NCBI RefSeq assembly: GCF_900129315.1
Contig: NZ_FQUS01000005.1
Location: 186,001 to 250,000, forward strand
From: Fodinibius roseus
GTDB taxonomy: Bacteria > Bacteroidota > Rhodothermia > Balneolales > Balneolaceae
Length of the DNA: 64,000 nt
Direction: 5' to 3'
Under the pieces are notes generated by a model. The model was not told the DNA's origin, made no database searches, and saw only the letters and a program-made list of their open reading frames with translations. Below are positions 26,375 to 35,256 of this stretch, piece after piece; position 1 is the stretch's first letter, and each line of letters opens with the position of its first letter. Made by a program: the position numbers and the translations under genes.

Positions 26375-27130
26375 ATGGATAAGCAAGACAAAACAGTTCT
26401 TATAACAGGCGGAACAAGTGGAATGGGATTGGCTACAGCCCGGGCATTTATCCAGGATGGAGCTGAAGTGATTATCACCGGCCGCCACCAGGATACGATC
26501 AATAAAACCGTCAACGAGTTGGGGACGGGAGCCCATGGCATTGTTTCTGATGCAGGAAATATGTTGGACCTCAACATGCTACAAGAACAAATAAAAGAAA
26601 TTACATCTTATGTAGATATTCTGTTTGTAAACGCTGGATACGGAAAGTTTGCCCCTGTTGAAGCTGTTACAGAAGAACACTTCGATGAGCTGTTTAATGT
26701 GTTAGTTAAAGGCACCTTTTTTACGGTCCAGCAAGTGTTACCTTTGATAAAGGAAGGTGGTGCCATTATCCTCAATACCTCTGTGGTTACAGAGGCAGGA
26801 TTTTCAAACATGTCAGTATACTCCGCGGCGAAGTCGGCGGTACAATCTTTCATTAAAACTATGGCTGCCGAATGTGCGGCCAAAAATATCCGGGTTAATG
26901 GCGTAAGTCCCGGGTATATTGACACCAATATCTGGGAGAAGACCGGTCTTTCGGCCGAACAAATCGAAGGGCAAATTGAAGCCATAACACCCACTATTCC
27001 CTTTAATCGTTTTGGAGATCCTGATGAAGTGGCTGAAGCGGTCTGTTTCCTGGCTTCTGATGAGGCCTCTTATATTCATGGAACAGAAATTGTTATCGAT
27101 GGAGGTTATTCTGAGATCAACGGAAGTTAA
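26375..27130 (+). CDS. SDR-family oxidoreductase
   Basis: The 251-residue classical SDR has TGGTSGMGLA (cofactor loop), ADG-like DAGNM, FVNAGYG, ILNTSV with the catalytic Ser, YSAAKSAV (Tyr and Lys), and a C-terminal DGGYSE. All catalytic residues are present. It would reduce or oxidise a carbonyl or alcohol with NAD(P). It is similar to the truncated SDR at 37.5 kb, which shares its KVVLVTGGSSGMGFA-like start. It is monocistronic and convergent with AlkA. Confidence 0.9.
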   Translation: MDKQDKTVLITGGTSGMGLATARAFIQDGAEVIITGRHQDTINKTVNELGTGAHGIVSDAGNMLDLNMLQEQIKEITSYVDILFVNAGYGKFAPVEAVTEEHFDELFNVLVKGTFFTVQQVLPLIKEGGAIILNTSVVTEAGFSNMSVYSAAKSAVQSFIKTMAAECAAKNIRVNGVSPGYIDTNIWEKTGLSAEQIEGQIEAITPTIPFNRFGDPDEVAEAVCFLASDEASYIHGTEIVIDGGYSEINGS

Positions 27131-27139
27131 TCTCAAATA

Positions 27140-28030
27140 CTAACTCAGTTTTCTCCAGAGATAAATATTCAGATATGATTCCCACCCGCGAAAAGGCTTG
27201 AAAAAGTTTTCTATTTCACTTCGGGTGGGTTTTCTATCTAAGTTCATGATCGATGAGACCGCACTTTGTAAGCCAGTATCCCCATACGTAATACAGTTCA
27301 TTTTCTGGAGTGATTTCATCAGCACATAATTGGCCGTCCAATCCCCCACCCCTCTGATTGTTTTCAGCTGCGTTACCATTTGCTGGTATGTTTCCTGATT
27401 TTGCAGCTGCTGTTTCGAGAAATCGCCGCGGACAAACTGCCGCGCAATACCAATGATATATTCCGCTTTACGACGCGAAAACTGCATATCCCTGAGGGAT
27501 TCTACCGATAAAGCTGCCAACACTTCTGGCTCGGGAAAGAAGTAATGTTTTGTGGAATCATGCTTCAAAAAGCTACCATAGTTTTCAACCAGCCTCCGCT
27601 TTAATTTATATGCAAAGGTAAGGTTAATCTGCTGACCAATGACGCACCAGCACAGGGCCTCAAAAAGGTCGGGGATGCCCATCAGCCGCAGGCCATGATA
27701 CCGGGTGCTCATCCACGAAAACTGTTCGTGTTGGTCCAGCAATTGATAGAAAGGCTGCAGTTCTCGTTTTAGATCGAACCACTCGGTTACATATTGCGTT
27801 GCTTTTGTCAGATTCAGCTCTCCTGCAATCCGCTCTACTTTCAGTGTATCTGATCTTGGAGAGATTTTAATCAATCCCTGCTCTTTGCCAATGCGAAGTG
27901 GTTTTAACACCGCTTTACCTTCAATGGTGTAAAGGCAGTCATCATAGCCGCGATCCAGGAAATGAAGGCATTCGGCAAAGTTAAAAATATGCGGCGTGTT
28001 CAGCTGAGCGGTATCATGGTGAAATTCCAT
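27140..28030 (-). CDS. alkA: DNA-3-methyladenine glycosylase II (AlkA-like)
   Basis: The HhH-GPD glycosylase starts best at MEFHHDTAQL (28030). An N-terminal AlkA domain precedes the helix-hairpin-helix TIRGVGDWTANYVLMKSL and the catalytic Asp in CITYGDTGLQSAV (roughly residue 240). WCVIGQQINLTFAYKLKRRL is the typical GQQxS-like helix. It excises alkylated purines from DNA. AlkA belongs to the Ada response in many bacteria, and Ada-derived genes lie 1-2.6 kb away, so this was probably an adaptive-response cluster. Confidence 0.88.
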   Translation of the reverse strand: MEFHHDTAQLNTPHIFNFAECLHFLDRGYDDCLYTIEGKAVLKPLRIGKEQGLIKISPRSDTLKVERIAGELNLTKATQYVTEWFDLKRELQPFYQLLDQHEQFSWMSTRYHGLRLMGIPDLFEALCWCVIGQQINLTFAYKLKRRLVENYGSFLKHDSTKHYFFPEPEVLAALSVESLRDMQFSRRKAEYIIGIARQFVRGDFSKQQLQNQETYQQMVTQLKTIRGVGDWTANYVLMKSLQKMNCITYGDTGLQSAVSSIMNLDRKPTRSEIENFFKPFRGWESYLNIYLWRKLS

Positions 28031-28165
28031 AGCCTGTAGTATAACCAACCGACCTCTTAATACCACCCACTTTTTGCGGGATTCGTATGATATACTTGTA
28101 TAACCAGACAGCTATGTATTGGTAATCAAATAGTTAGATAACTAAACTACAAGGAATTGGTTTTA

Positions 28166-28282
28166 ATGCAGCGAGATGTATTTCAAGCAATAGCTGATCC
28201 TACACGCAGGGGCATCTTAGATCTTCTGGCTGAACAGAAACTGCCAGCCAATAAAGTAGCCAGTAATTTTGATATGTTGTGA
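28166..28282 (+). pseudogene. ArsR-family regulator fragment (38 codons)
   Basis: [20 protein letters not shown] and the following [18 protein letters not shown] is the exact start of the ArsR regulators that pair with SRPBCC (AHSA1) genes. A stop follows at codon 39, before the recognition helix. The expected SRPBCC partner is absent, so the rest of the operon was deleted. Confidence 0.72.
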
Positions 28283-28314
28283 CCGACGATATCCTATTAA
28301 AGTTCAAACAATAA

Positions 28315-29445
28315 TTATTGCTTACCATTCTTATATAGCGGATAATCGGTATATCCTTCCGCCCCTCCGCCGAAATAGGTATCCGGATCTCCCTGAGCCA
28401 ATGGGAAATCGTGTTTCAGCCGATAGGGTAAATCCGGATTGGCAATAAATGGCCGTCCGAAACCAATCATATCCGCCCAGCCTTGCTCGAGGGCAGAGAC
28501 CGCTTTTTGTTTGTTGTATTTCCCCGAATAAATCATAGTACCGGAAAAGGCGTCCCGCAGTGACTGTTTAAATGCCACGGGCATGAGCGGTGCATCATCC
28601 CAATCCGCTTCTGCTATATGGATATACGCTATATCGAACTCGTCCAGCATTTCAGCCACGGCAAGATAGGTTTCTTTGGGATGGTCATCTTTTGTGCCAT
28701 TTAAGGTTGTTAACGGCGCCAAGCGGACACCCACTTTTTTGGGTCCGAGTACATCCACAACTTCGCGGGTAACCTCCCGGAGAAAACGGAGCCTGTTTTT
28801 CAGGGAGCCTCCGTATTTATCTGTTCTGTTACTGGATTGTGAGTCCAGGAATTGATTGATCAGGTAGCCATTGGCCCCGTGCAGTTCAATACCATCAAAG
28901 CCGGCCTCTTGTGCGTTTGTAGCCGCTTTCCCAAAATCTTTGATCGTCTGTTTGATTTCAGGGATGGTAAGTGCTCGTGGCTTCGAATGTTGCACCATTT
29001 TGCCGATACCTGATTCAGGCCCCTTTCCATCCGGTGCGACATACACTTCAACGCCGTCAGCGACCAGTGCAGAAGAAGAGACGGGAGCTTTTTGTTCGGG
29101 TTGAAAAGAGGTGTGGGAAAGGCGGCCAACATGCCACAGCTGGGCAAAAATGAGCCCATCTTTTTCATGAACGGCGTCGGTAACTTTACGCCATCCTGCA
29201 ACCTGCTTGGGGGAATGAATGCCCGGCGTCCAGGCGTAGCCCTGTCCCTGCTGACTGATTTGCGTACCCTCAGTAATAACCAATCCGGCTTCCGCTCGCT
29301 GTTGATAATAACGTGCCATCAGGTCGGTTGCTACATTACCTTTGCCCGCCCGTGAACGAGTCATGGGCGGCATTACAATTCGGTTTGTTGTTTTGTAAGA
29401 TCCTAATGAATGAGATGTAAATAGAATATTGAAATCGCTACTCAT
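28315..29445 (-). CDS. Alkene reductase, old yellow enzyme family (NemA-like)
   Basis: The 376-residue FMN TIM-barrel enzyme has VMPPMTRSRAG near residue 25, LITEGTQIS-like VITEGTQISQQGQGY, QLWHVGR, the substrate-anion-binding pair His189/Asn192 in GIELHGANGYLINQFL, KVGVRLAP and a C-terminal GFGRPFIANPDLPYRL. It should reduce activated C=C bonds, nitroaromatics or maleimides with NAD(P)H. It is co-directional with the AKR gene upstream, with a 33-bp gap, so they likely form an operon divergent from an AraC regulator. A close paralogue lies at 32.6 kb. Confidence 0.92.
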   Translation of the reverse strand: MSSDFNILFTSHSLGSYKTTNRIVMPPMTRSRAGKGNVATDLMARYYQQRAEAGLVITEGTQISQQGQGYAWTPGIHSPKQVAGWRKVTDAVHEKDGLIFAQLWHVGRLSHTSFQPEQKAPVSSSALVADGVEVYVAPDGKGPESGIGKMVQHSKPRALTIPEIKQTIKDFGKAATNAQEAGFDGIELHGANGYLINQFLDSQSSNRTDKYGGSLKNRLRFLREVTREVVDVLGPKKVGVRLAPLTTLNGTKDDHPKETYLAVAEMLDEFDIAYIHIAEADWDDAPLMPVAFKQSLRDAFSGTMIYSGKYNKQKAVSALEQGWADMIGFGRPFIANPDLPYRLKHDFPLAQGDPDTYFGGGAEGYTDYPLYKNGKQ

Positions 29446-29478
29446 GGATAAATAACTTTTTTGAATTTTGATGGGAGG

Positions 29479-30537
29479 TTAGACTAATGGCGGATTAAGC
29501 TTCCTAAATCCTTCCTGCCGACGATAGGGCCAGTAGGGGTAAGCGGCCGGTTTTTCACTGACGTCATCCAGCCGGGCCACCTGTTCTGGGCTAAGATTCC
29601 AGCCTACCGCGCCAAGGTTATCGCGAAGTTGTTCCTCGTTTCGGGCCCCAATGATTACAGAAGAAACGGTAGGTCGTTGCAGTAACCAGTTGATAGCAAT
29701 TTGCGGGATCGATTTGCCCGTTTCTTCCGCAATTTCATCCATAACATCAACCACATCGTACAGCAATTCATCATTGACGGGAGGACCGGCATTGGCGGTC
29801 TCATGCAGACGACTTTTTTCAGGTAGTGGCTGGTCGCGGCGGATCTTTCCAGTCAGTCGTCCCCAACCCAGCGGACTCCAGACCATCGCACCTACACCCT
29901 GATCCTGTCCCAGCGGCATGAGTTCCCACTCATAATCACGTCCCACCAGCGAGTAATAGCTTTGGTTGACGACATAGCGCGGGTAGCCGTATCTCTCGGA
30001 GATGGCAAGTGATTTCATCAGTTGCCAGCCCGAGAAATTCGAGACGCCCACGTAGCGCACCTTGCCGGAGCGTATAAGATCGTCAAGCGTGGAAAGAACT
30101 TCCTTAATTGGTGTTGACCCGTCAAAAGCGTGGATTTGCAGCAGGTCGATGTAGTCGGTTTGGAGGCGTTTTAGAGACGCATTCACGGCGCGGAGCAGCC
30201 GGTGGCGTGAAGATCCCGCATCATGCGGACCGTCACCCATCGGCAGGGTCGTTTTGGTGGAGATCATGAGTTGGTCTCGTCGTCCCTTGATGGCTTCGCC
30301 CAGGATCTCTTCCGAAGCGCCATTGGAATAAACATCAGCCGTATCAAATAAATTTACCCCGGCTTCCAGGCAGATATCGATCAACCGGCGGGCCTGCTCA
30401 ACGTCTGTATCACCCCAGTGGCTAAACAGGGGACCGTTACCGCCAAATGTTCCGGCTCCAAAACTCAGGGCGGGTACCTTCAGTCCCGAGGCGCCAAGAT
30501 TTCGATACTCCATGTTGTTGTCAGATTGTGACTCCAT
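29479..30537 (-). CDS. Aldo/keto reductase
   Basis: Starting at MESQSDNNMEYRNLG (30537) gives 352 residues of an AKR barrel. The catalytic tetrad is visible: Asp and Tyr in FDTADVYSNGASEE, Lys in ISTKTTLPMG, His in LLQIHAFDG. The NADPH pocket is seen in VIIGARNEEQLRDNLGAV. It reduces aldehydes or ketones, likely toxic electrophiles. It precedes the OYE gene in the same direction and is divergent from an AraC gene. Confidence 0.9.
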   Translation of the reverse strand: MESQSDNNMEYRNLGASGLKVPALSFGAGTFGGNGPLFSHWGDTDVEQARRLIDICLEAGVNLFDTADVYSNGASEEILGEAIKGRRDQLMISTKTTLPMGDGPHDAGSSRHRLLRAVNASLKRLQTDYIDLLQIHAFDGSTPIKEVLSTLDDLIRSGKVRYVGVSNFSGWQLMKSLAISERYGYPRYVVNQSYYSLVGRDYEWELMPLGQDQGVGAMVWSPLGWGRLTGKIRRDQPLPEKSRLHETANAGPPVNDELLYDVVDVMDEIAEETGKSIPQIAINWLLQRPTVSSVIIGARNEEQLRDNLGAVGWNLSPEQVARLDDVSEKPAAYPYWPYRRQEGFRKLNPPLV

Positions 30538-30664
30538 TTTTGTGTAAGTTTTGTTTGTATTTTTGATTGAAACTATCTCAATGCAGTGTTGTACCTCAAT
30601 AAACGGCATGAAGACGTACCGGCCGTTGTATAATTTTGATATCCTTTTGTAAACAGACAGCATA

Positions 30665-31513
30665 ATGAAGCGATACGTACAGTTTGAGCCTTTCATCATT
30701 GAAGATTTTGAGACGGATCACTGGGATCACCCGAAACACCGGCATAATCATTTTGAGGTTATCCTCATCATGCACGGGAGCGGAAAGCATATCGTTGATG
30801 AGCATGAAATGGATTATACGGGTGGAGATCTTTTCCTGCTACGGCCGGAGGATTCTCATGAGTTTAACGTCGATCAAACCACGCGTTTTATCTACTTCAA
30901 ATTCACGCAGCTGTATGTTTCTAACAATAATTTCCAAGTGCCCGAAAATTGGAATCGAGAGATAGACCTGCTTCTGCGGAAATCACAAGTATCCCACGGA
31001 AGCCTGATTCATTCTGCCGAAGATATAGCAATGACCCGAAAGCTAATGGAGATGATATCCATGGAATGGCAACGTTCTGCAAAGCGGTATAAGGAAACTA
31101 TCTTTCAACTATTCTCAGTGATACTGACGCTGATCAAGCGCAATCAATCGCAACCTTACGAAAAATTCGAAGGGGATGATACTTCCAGGATTGAATCGAT
31201 CCTCTACTACATCGAATGCAATATTCATGATCCCGATGCCTTAAGCGCAGCAAAGATTGCGGATGAGTTTTACTTATCGCCCAATTATATCGGCTCCTTT
31301 TTCAAACGAAATATGGAAGTAACACTGAGCGACTATATTTCAGAATACCGCTATAAATTAATTGAACAACGGCTCCGCTATAGCCAGGATTCCATCAGCG
31401 AGATTGCAATGGACTTTGGTTTTTTCGACGCCAGTCATCTGAATAAGTTTTTTAAAAAGCATTTCGGGGATAGTCCTTCTGATTACCGTATAGACGTGGA
31501 GCAAAAAGATTAG
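30665..31513 (+). CDS. AraC-family regulator (cupin sensor)
   Basis: The 282-residue protein has a cupin N-terminal domain (HRHNHFEVILIMHGSGKHIVDE, LLRPEDSHEFNV) and a C-terminal AraC domain (IADEFYLSPNYIGSFFKRNM, then IAMDFGFFDASHLNKFFKKHFG, residues 195-275). It is divergent from the AKR-OYE operon across a 127-bp shared promoter region and most likely controls it. A second, unrelated AraC gene follows after about 100 bp. Confidence 0.9.
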   Translation: MKRYVQFEPFIIEDFETDHWDHPKHRHNHFEVILIMHGSGKHIVDEHEMDYTGGDLFLLRPEDSHEFNVDQTTRFIYFKFTQLYVSNNNFQVPENWNREIDLLLRKSQVSHGSLIHSAEDIAMTRKLMEMISMEWQRSAKRYKETIFQLFSVILTLIKRNQSQPYEKFEGDDTSRIESILYYIECNIHDPDALSAAKIADEFYLSPNYIGSFFKRNMEVTLSDYISEYRYKLIEQRLRYSQDSISEIAMDFGFFDASHLNKFFKKHFGDSPSDYRIDVEQKD

Positions 31514-31529
31514 CAATTCTTAAATTTGA

Positions 31530-31574
31530 TGTCGGTTTTATTCTATTCTACAGTGAATGAGGCAGATATCTTAA
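31530..31574 (+). promoter_or_regulatory. 18-bp box with -7 element, upstream of AraC
   Basis: TGTCGGTTTTATTCTATT is followed, 37 bp from its first base, by TATCTTAA. The predicted transcript starts around 31578 and leads into the AraC gene at 31615. That regulator is the only DNA-binding protein of this type carrying the box in its own promoter, which makes it the first candidate for the box-binding protein. Confidence 0.7.
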
Positions 31575-31614
31575 CCTAATCAGAAATACTACTGTGAATT
31601 TTCTGCCAGAGGTT

Positions 31615-32538
31615 ATGATGAGAGAAACTAATGAGATCCCACTAATAAGCAGGGAGAATTACCAAAAAAGGTATTACAAAAATGAAGAAAGTCGAGTGGG
31701 GCCTATCTCCTTACAACACTTTGCGATAGATTGTAGGTCAAAGCTCCGGGATACCATTGAGCCCCACCGCCTCAATTTTTATCAGATGTTTATTGTTACC
31801 GGTGGTGAAGGTGTCCAAACGTTTGGTATCAATCGGCACTATCTTCGGGAAAACATGCTGTGCTTTGTTAGTCCTGATATGATTACATCATGGCAGTCTG
31901 AAGTCGATAAACATGACGGTTATATATGCTCTTTTTCGAGCGATTTTTTTAATCTGGGCAGAGAAGATAAGCGATTACTGAAAGAACTCCCCTTCTTTCG
32001 GATTGATTGTGGTTCCGTTTTACACTTGACAGATGAGCAAACACAGGATTACCTGTCGCTATTTGAGTCGATGTATCAGGAGCTTAATCACCACAGTACT
32101 ATTTCTGAGGATATTCTCCGCAGCTCTCTTCAACTGTTGTTGCATAAAGCTCATGCGTTATACGAAAATAATGAATGTGAGGTTGTTCAGGCTGTTAACA
32201 AAACAGAACTGCGGCTTATGAAGTCTTTCCAAGAGTTGTATTTAAAAGATTTTGATCCACTAAAAGAACATCAGCCAGTATCCATAAAAAAGGTAGCCGA
32301 ATATGCGGATGACCTTGGAGTTACTCAAAACCATCTTAACGATACCGTAAAATCTGTGACTGGAAAATCGGCCGGGCGTCTTATCAAAGATCAACTCATA
32401 AAGCAGGCCACCATGTACCTCAAGCAATCCTCGCTTGATATAAGTGAAATTGCCTTTCGACTGGGATACGAAGATCCATCCTACTTTTCCCGGTACTTTA
32501 AAAAGCATACCGGGCGAACCCCTTCCTCTGTTCGGTAA
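31615..32538 (+). CDS. AraC-family regulator, candidate controller of the 18-bp-box regulon
   Basis: From the ATG at 31615 (a GTG at 31594 is also possible but would leave only about 15 nt of leader) the protein has about 307 residues. The cupin-like sensor contains LNFYQMFIVTGGEGVQTFGI and LCFVSPDMITSWQSE. The C-terminal AraC domain contains KKVAEYADDLGVTQNHLND and EIAFRLGYEDPSYFSRYFKK. Architecture matches the regulator at 4.9 kb. It lies between an AraC gene and an OYE gene, and its own promoter carries the box, suggesting autoregulation. Confidence 0.88.
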   Translation: MMRETNEIPLISRENYQKRYYKNEESRVGPISLQHFAIDCRSKLRDTIEPHRLNFYQMFIVTGGEGVQTFGINRHYLRENMLCFVSPDMITSWQSEVDKHDGYICSFSSDFFNLGREDKRLLKELPFFRIDCGSVLHLTDEQTQDYLSLFESMYQELNHHSTISEDILRSSLQLLLHKAHALYENNECEVVQAVNKTELRLMKSFQELYLKDFDPLKEHQPVSIKKVAEYADDLGVTQNHLNDTVKSVTGKSAGRLIKDQLIKQATMYLKQSSLDISEIAFRLGYEDPSYFSRYFKKHTGRTPSSVR

Positions 32539-32641
32539 TCTGTATTTTCTACTATCATACCTGTAAAACCTACTAACAAAGATCTGGCACGTTCTTATAT
32601 GTTGTTCGCAAATGAATTATATGGTAAACGAACAGCATATT

Positions 32642-33784
32642 ATGACTTCAGAAAAACTTTTTCTCCCACATACAGTAGGATCCTATACGACTGAAAACCA
32701 CATTGTGATGCCCCCGATGACCCGTTCCCGTGCCGAAGCGGGAAATGTGCCCACGGAATTAATGGCTGAATATTATCGCCAACGGGCCAGTGCGGGCTTA
32801 ATCATTACTGAAGGCACACAAATCAGTCAACAGGGGCAGGGGTATGCCTGGACGCCCGGAATCTATTCTTCCGAGCAGATAGCAGGATGGCGCAAAGTTA
32901 CCGAGGCCGTTCATGAAAAGGATGGACTCATCTTTGCTCAACTATGGCATGTGGGCCGAGTTTCTCATACTTCATTTCAACCCAATGGTGAAGCCCCGGT
33001 GTCTTCTTCACCGCTTGTGGCCGAAGGCGTCAAGGTATATGTAGCTCCAGAGGGAAAGGGACCTGAATCGAAAGCAGGGAAAATGGTGCAGCACTCGAAA
33101 CCCCGAGCATTAACTATCCCTGAGATACAAGATATAATTGACGATTTTGCCCAGGCAGCTTTAAATGCCCAAAAGGCGGGCTTTGATGGCGTAGAAATTC
33201 TGGGAGCTTATGGTTATCTGATCAATCAGTTTTTGGATTCCCAGGTTAATAATCGAACCGACAGGTATGGTGGCTCCCTGCATAACAGGCTCCGTTTTTT
33301 GCGAGAGGTCACGGAGGCAGTGGTTGCCATCTTGGGGAGAAACAAGGTGGGGATTCGCCTGGATCCGTTAACCTCATTGAACGGGTCTAAGGATGATCAC
33401 CCGAAAGAAACCTACTTGGCTGTAATTGAAATGCTTGAAGAAATAGGTATTGCCTATGTTCATATTGCAGAAGCTGATTCCGACTCGTATGAAGTCCCTC
33501 CGATGCCGGCATCGTTTCGGGAATCAATGAGAGAAGCATTCTCAGGCACTATAATTTGTACTGGGCTATACGATAAGGAAAAGGCCCAACACGCACTGAA
33601 GAATAACTGGGCTGACATGATTGGTTTTGGACGCCCATTTATTGCCAATCCTGATTTGCCCTACCGCCTGCGGTATGATCTCCCGCTGGCTGAGGCAGAC
33701 CCAGACACTTTTTATGGAGGTGGTGCTAAAGGATATACTGATTATCCTACGATATCTAAAGTTAACAGTAAAATGGAAGCATAG
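32642..33784 (+). CDS. Old yellow enzyme paralogue lacking the His/Asn substrate pair
   Basis: The 380-residue protein is closely similar to the OYE at 28.3 kb through VMPPMTRSRAEAGN, ITEGTQISQQGQGYAWTPGI, QLWHVGR and GFGRPFIANPDLPYRL. At the active site, GVEILGAYGYLINQFL has Leu187 and Tyr190 where the paralogue has His189 and Asn192. These residues normally hydrogen-bond the substrate carbonyl or nitro group, so activity is likely changed or lost. The FMN-binding parts look intact. The start at 32642 fits the paralogue; 32612 is an alternative. Confidence 0.9.
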   Translation: MTSEKLFLPHTVGSYTTENHIVMPPMTRSRAEAGNVPTELMAEYYRQRASAGLIITEGTQISQQGQGYAWTPGIYSSEQIAGWRKVTEAVHEKDGLIFAQLWHVGRVSHTSFQPNGEAPVSSSPLVAEGVKVYVAPEGKGPESKAGKMVQHSKPRALTIPEIQDIIDDFAQAALNAQKAGFDGVEILGAYGYLINQFLDSQVNNRTDRYGGSLHNRLRFLREVTEAVVAILGRNKVGIRLDPLTSLNGSKDDHPKETYLAVIEMLEEIGIAYVHIAEADSDSYEVPPMPASFRESMREAFSGTIICTGLYDKEKAQHALKNNWADMIGFGRPFIANPDLPYRLRYDLPLAEADPDTFYGGGAKGYTDYPTISKVNSKMEA

Positions 33785-33801
33785 ATATCCAAATAAACTT
33801 A

Positions 33802-33846
33802 TGTCGGTTTTATTCTATTTCCCGATTCCCAGATCAGATACCTTGC
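33802..33846 (+). promoter_or_regulatory. 18-bp box with -7 element, upstream of NAD(P)H-binding gene
   Basis: TGTCGGTTTTATTCTATT is followed, 37 bp from its first base, by TACCTTGC. The next gene starts 71-80 bp from the box. The preceding OYE gene ends only 17 bp before it. Confidence 0.7.
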
Positions 33847-33872
33847 GATAAGTCAGAATAGAAACTAAGATC

Positions 33873-34502
33873 ATGAATACCATGAAACTACTGGTTTTTG
33901 GTGCTACCGGCAGCATCGGTAGTCAGATCATTGAGCAGGCACTGGAGCAGGGGCACCGGGTAACGGCATTTTCCCGTTCCGCATCTAAGTTGGATTTCGA
34001 TCCAAATCTTGAAACGGTGGAAGGTAATGTGCTGGATTTTGATTCGGTTGCGGAAGCTATGCCTGATTATGAAGCTGTTTTTGTGGCGCTGGGAGCCGGC
34101 AGTAAGGGGACCGTACGATCCGAAGGAACCCGAAATATCATTGGGGCGATGCAACAACAGGGCGTCCGCCGGTTGATCTGTCTCTCCACGCTGGGAGTGG
34201 GAGAGAGCCGGGGTAACCTTAACTTCTTCTGGAAGTATATCATGTTTGGGCTACTGCTTCGGAAGGCGTTTGCCGATCATCAGAAGCAGGAGCAACTTGT
34301 CAAAGATAGTGATTTGGACTGGACGATTGTGCGTCCCGGAGCTTTTACGGATGATGGATTAACAGGAGAATATAAACACGGCTTTCCGGGAGATGACAAA
34401 AGTGTTGAGCTAAAAATCTCCCGTGCAGATGTAGCTGATTTCATGCTAAAGCAACTTCATGATGATCAATATCTGCACAAAACGCCGGGGGTATCGTATT
34501 GA
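33873..34502 (+). CDS. NAD(P)H-binding atypical SDR (NmrA-like, SDR_a5)
   Basis: The 209-residue protein starts KLLVFGATGSIGSQIIEQAL, a Rossmann glycine loop, with VEGNVLDFDSVAEAM, VFVALGAG, GVRRLICLSTLGVG and LDWTIVRPGAFTDD, as in the NAD(P)H azoreductase and biliverdin-reductase-like group. It likely binds NADPH and acts as a reductase or redox sensor. The start may be either 33873 or 33882. It may head a short operon with the small membrane genes after it and has an 18-bp-box promoter. Confidence 0.87.
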   Translation: MNTMKLLVFGATGSIGSQIIEQALEQGHRVTAFSRSASKLDFDPNLETVEGNVLDFDSVAEAMPDYEAVFVALGAGSKGTVRSEGTRNIIGAMQQQGVRRLICLSTLGVGESRGNLNFFWKYIMFGLLLRKAFADHQKQEQLVKDSDLDWTIVRPGAFTDDGLTGEYKHGFPGDDKSVELKISRADVADFMLKQLHDDQYLHKTPGVSY

Positions 34503-34539
34503 ACTTGAATATTTCAACTTATCAATCAATAAAGTTATA

Positions 34540-34740
34540 ATGATGGATTCTATAGAAGAGAACACAAGCGAAAATCATAGCGGATTACTGGCTTTGGGAG
34601 TCGTTTTTCTAGCCGTAGGTGCCACCTTTTTGGCGACTTCTACTGTCAGTACCTGGATCTCATGGGCTTTTATTGTTGTATCGGGGATTTATTTGCTAAA
34701 ATATTTGGGTAAAAGGATTGGCGATACATTGAGAGGCTAA
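34540..34740 (+). CDS. Small two-helix membrane protein
   Basis: The 66-residue protein from the ATG at 34540 has an acidic N-terminus and two hydrophobic helices (LLALGVVFLAVGATFLATS, then ISWAFIVVSGIYLLKYL) joined by a short loop. I do not recognise the family. It is followed after 4 bp by a DUF1772 gene, so the two are cotranscribed. Confidence 0.65.
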   Translation: MMDSIEENTSENHSGLLALGVVFLAVGATFLATSTVSTWISWAFIVVSGIYLLKYLGKRIGDTLRG

Positions 34741-34744
34741 GTAA

Positions 34745-35230
34745 ATGGAATTATATTTTTTGATTTTACATCCTCTCGTCATGTTGGGCAGCGGGCTCAT
34801 GGCGGGCCTCTTTTTCATTTTCTCCACGTGCGTAATGAAGGCGCTTGAGGGACTCCGTCCACCCGAAGGAATTACGGCCATGCAATCCATCAACCGAACG
34901 ATCAAAAACCCGCTGTTTGCCTTGGTCTTCTGGGGTACGCCGGTGGCCTGCTTGTTATTGATGATCTCAACACTTTTCCACTGGCAGGGACTCCCCTCCA
35001 TCTTTCTTCTTGCAGGCGGTGTATGTTACCTGGCTGGTGGATTGCTAGTTACGTTGATCATCCATGTACCGATGAATAATAAGCTGGCTACACTCCACAG
35101 GGATGCCCCAAATGCTGCTAATTTCTGGGCCAATTATGTTAGCCGGTGGACAAGGTGGAATCACCTGCGAACGGTAATGACATTGATAGCATTGACCCTG
35201 TTTCTTTGGTATGCTATGTCAATAAACTAA
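34745..35230 (+). CDS. DUF1772 (anthrone oxygenase-like) membrane protein
   Basis: The 161-residue protein has four membrane helices and the DUF1772 pattern: LGSGLMAGLFFIFSTCVMKAL, IHVPMNNKLATL after the third helix, and FWANYVSRWTRWNHLRTV before the fourth. Fungal relatives are anthrone oxygenases. The bacterial role is unknown but the family is frequent in redox-stress operons. It follows the small membrane gene by 4 bp and is followed closely by a GNAT gene. Confidence 0.85.
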   Translation: MELYFLILHPLVMLGSGLMAGLFFIFSTCVMKALEGLRPPEGITAMQSINRTIKNPLFALVFWGTPVACLLLMISTLFHWQGLPSIFLLAGGVCYLAGGLLVTLIIHVPMNNKLATLHRDAPNAANFWANYVSRWTRWNHLRTVMTLIALTLFLWYAMSIN

Positions 35231-35256
35231 ATCCATTTGATTCAAATGAGGTTTGT

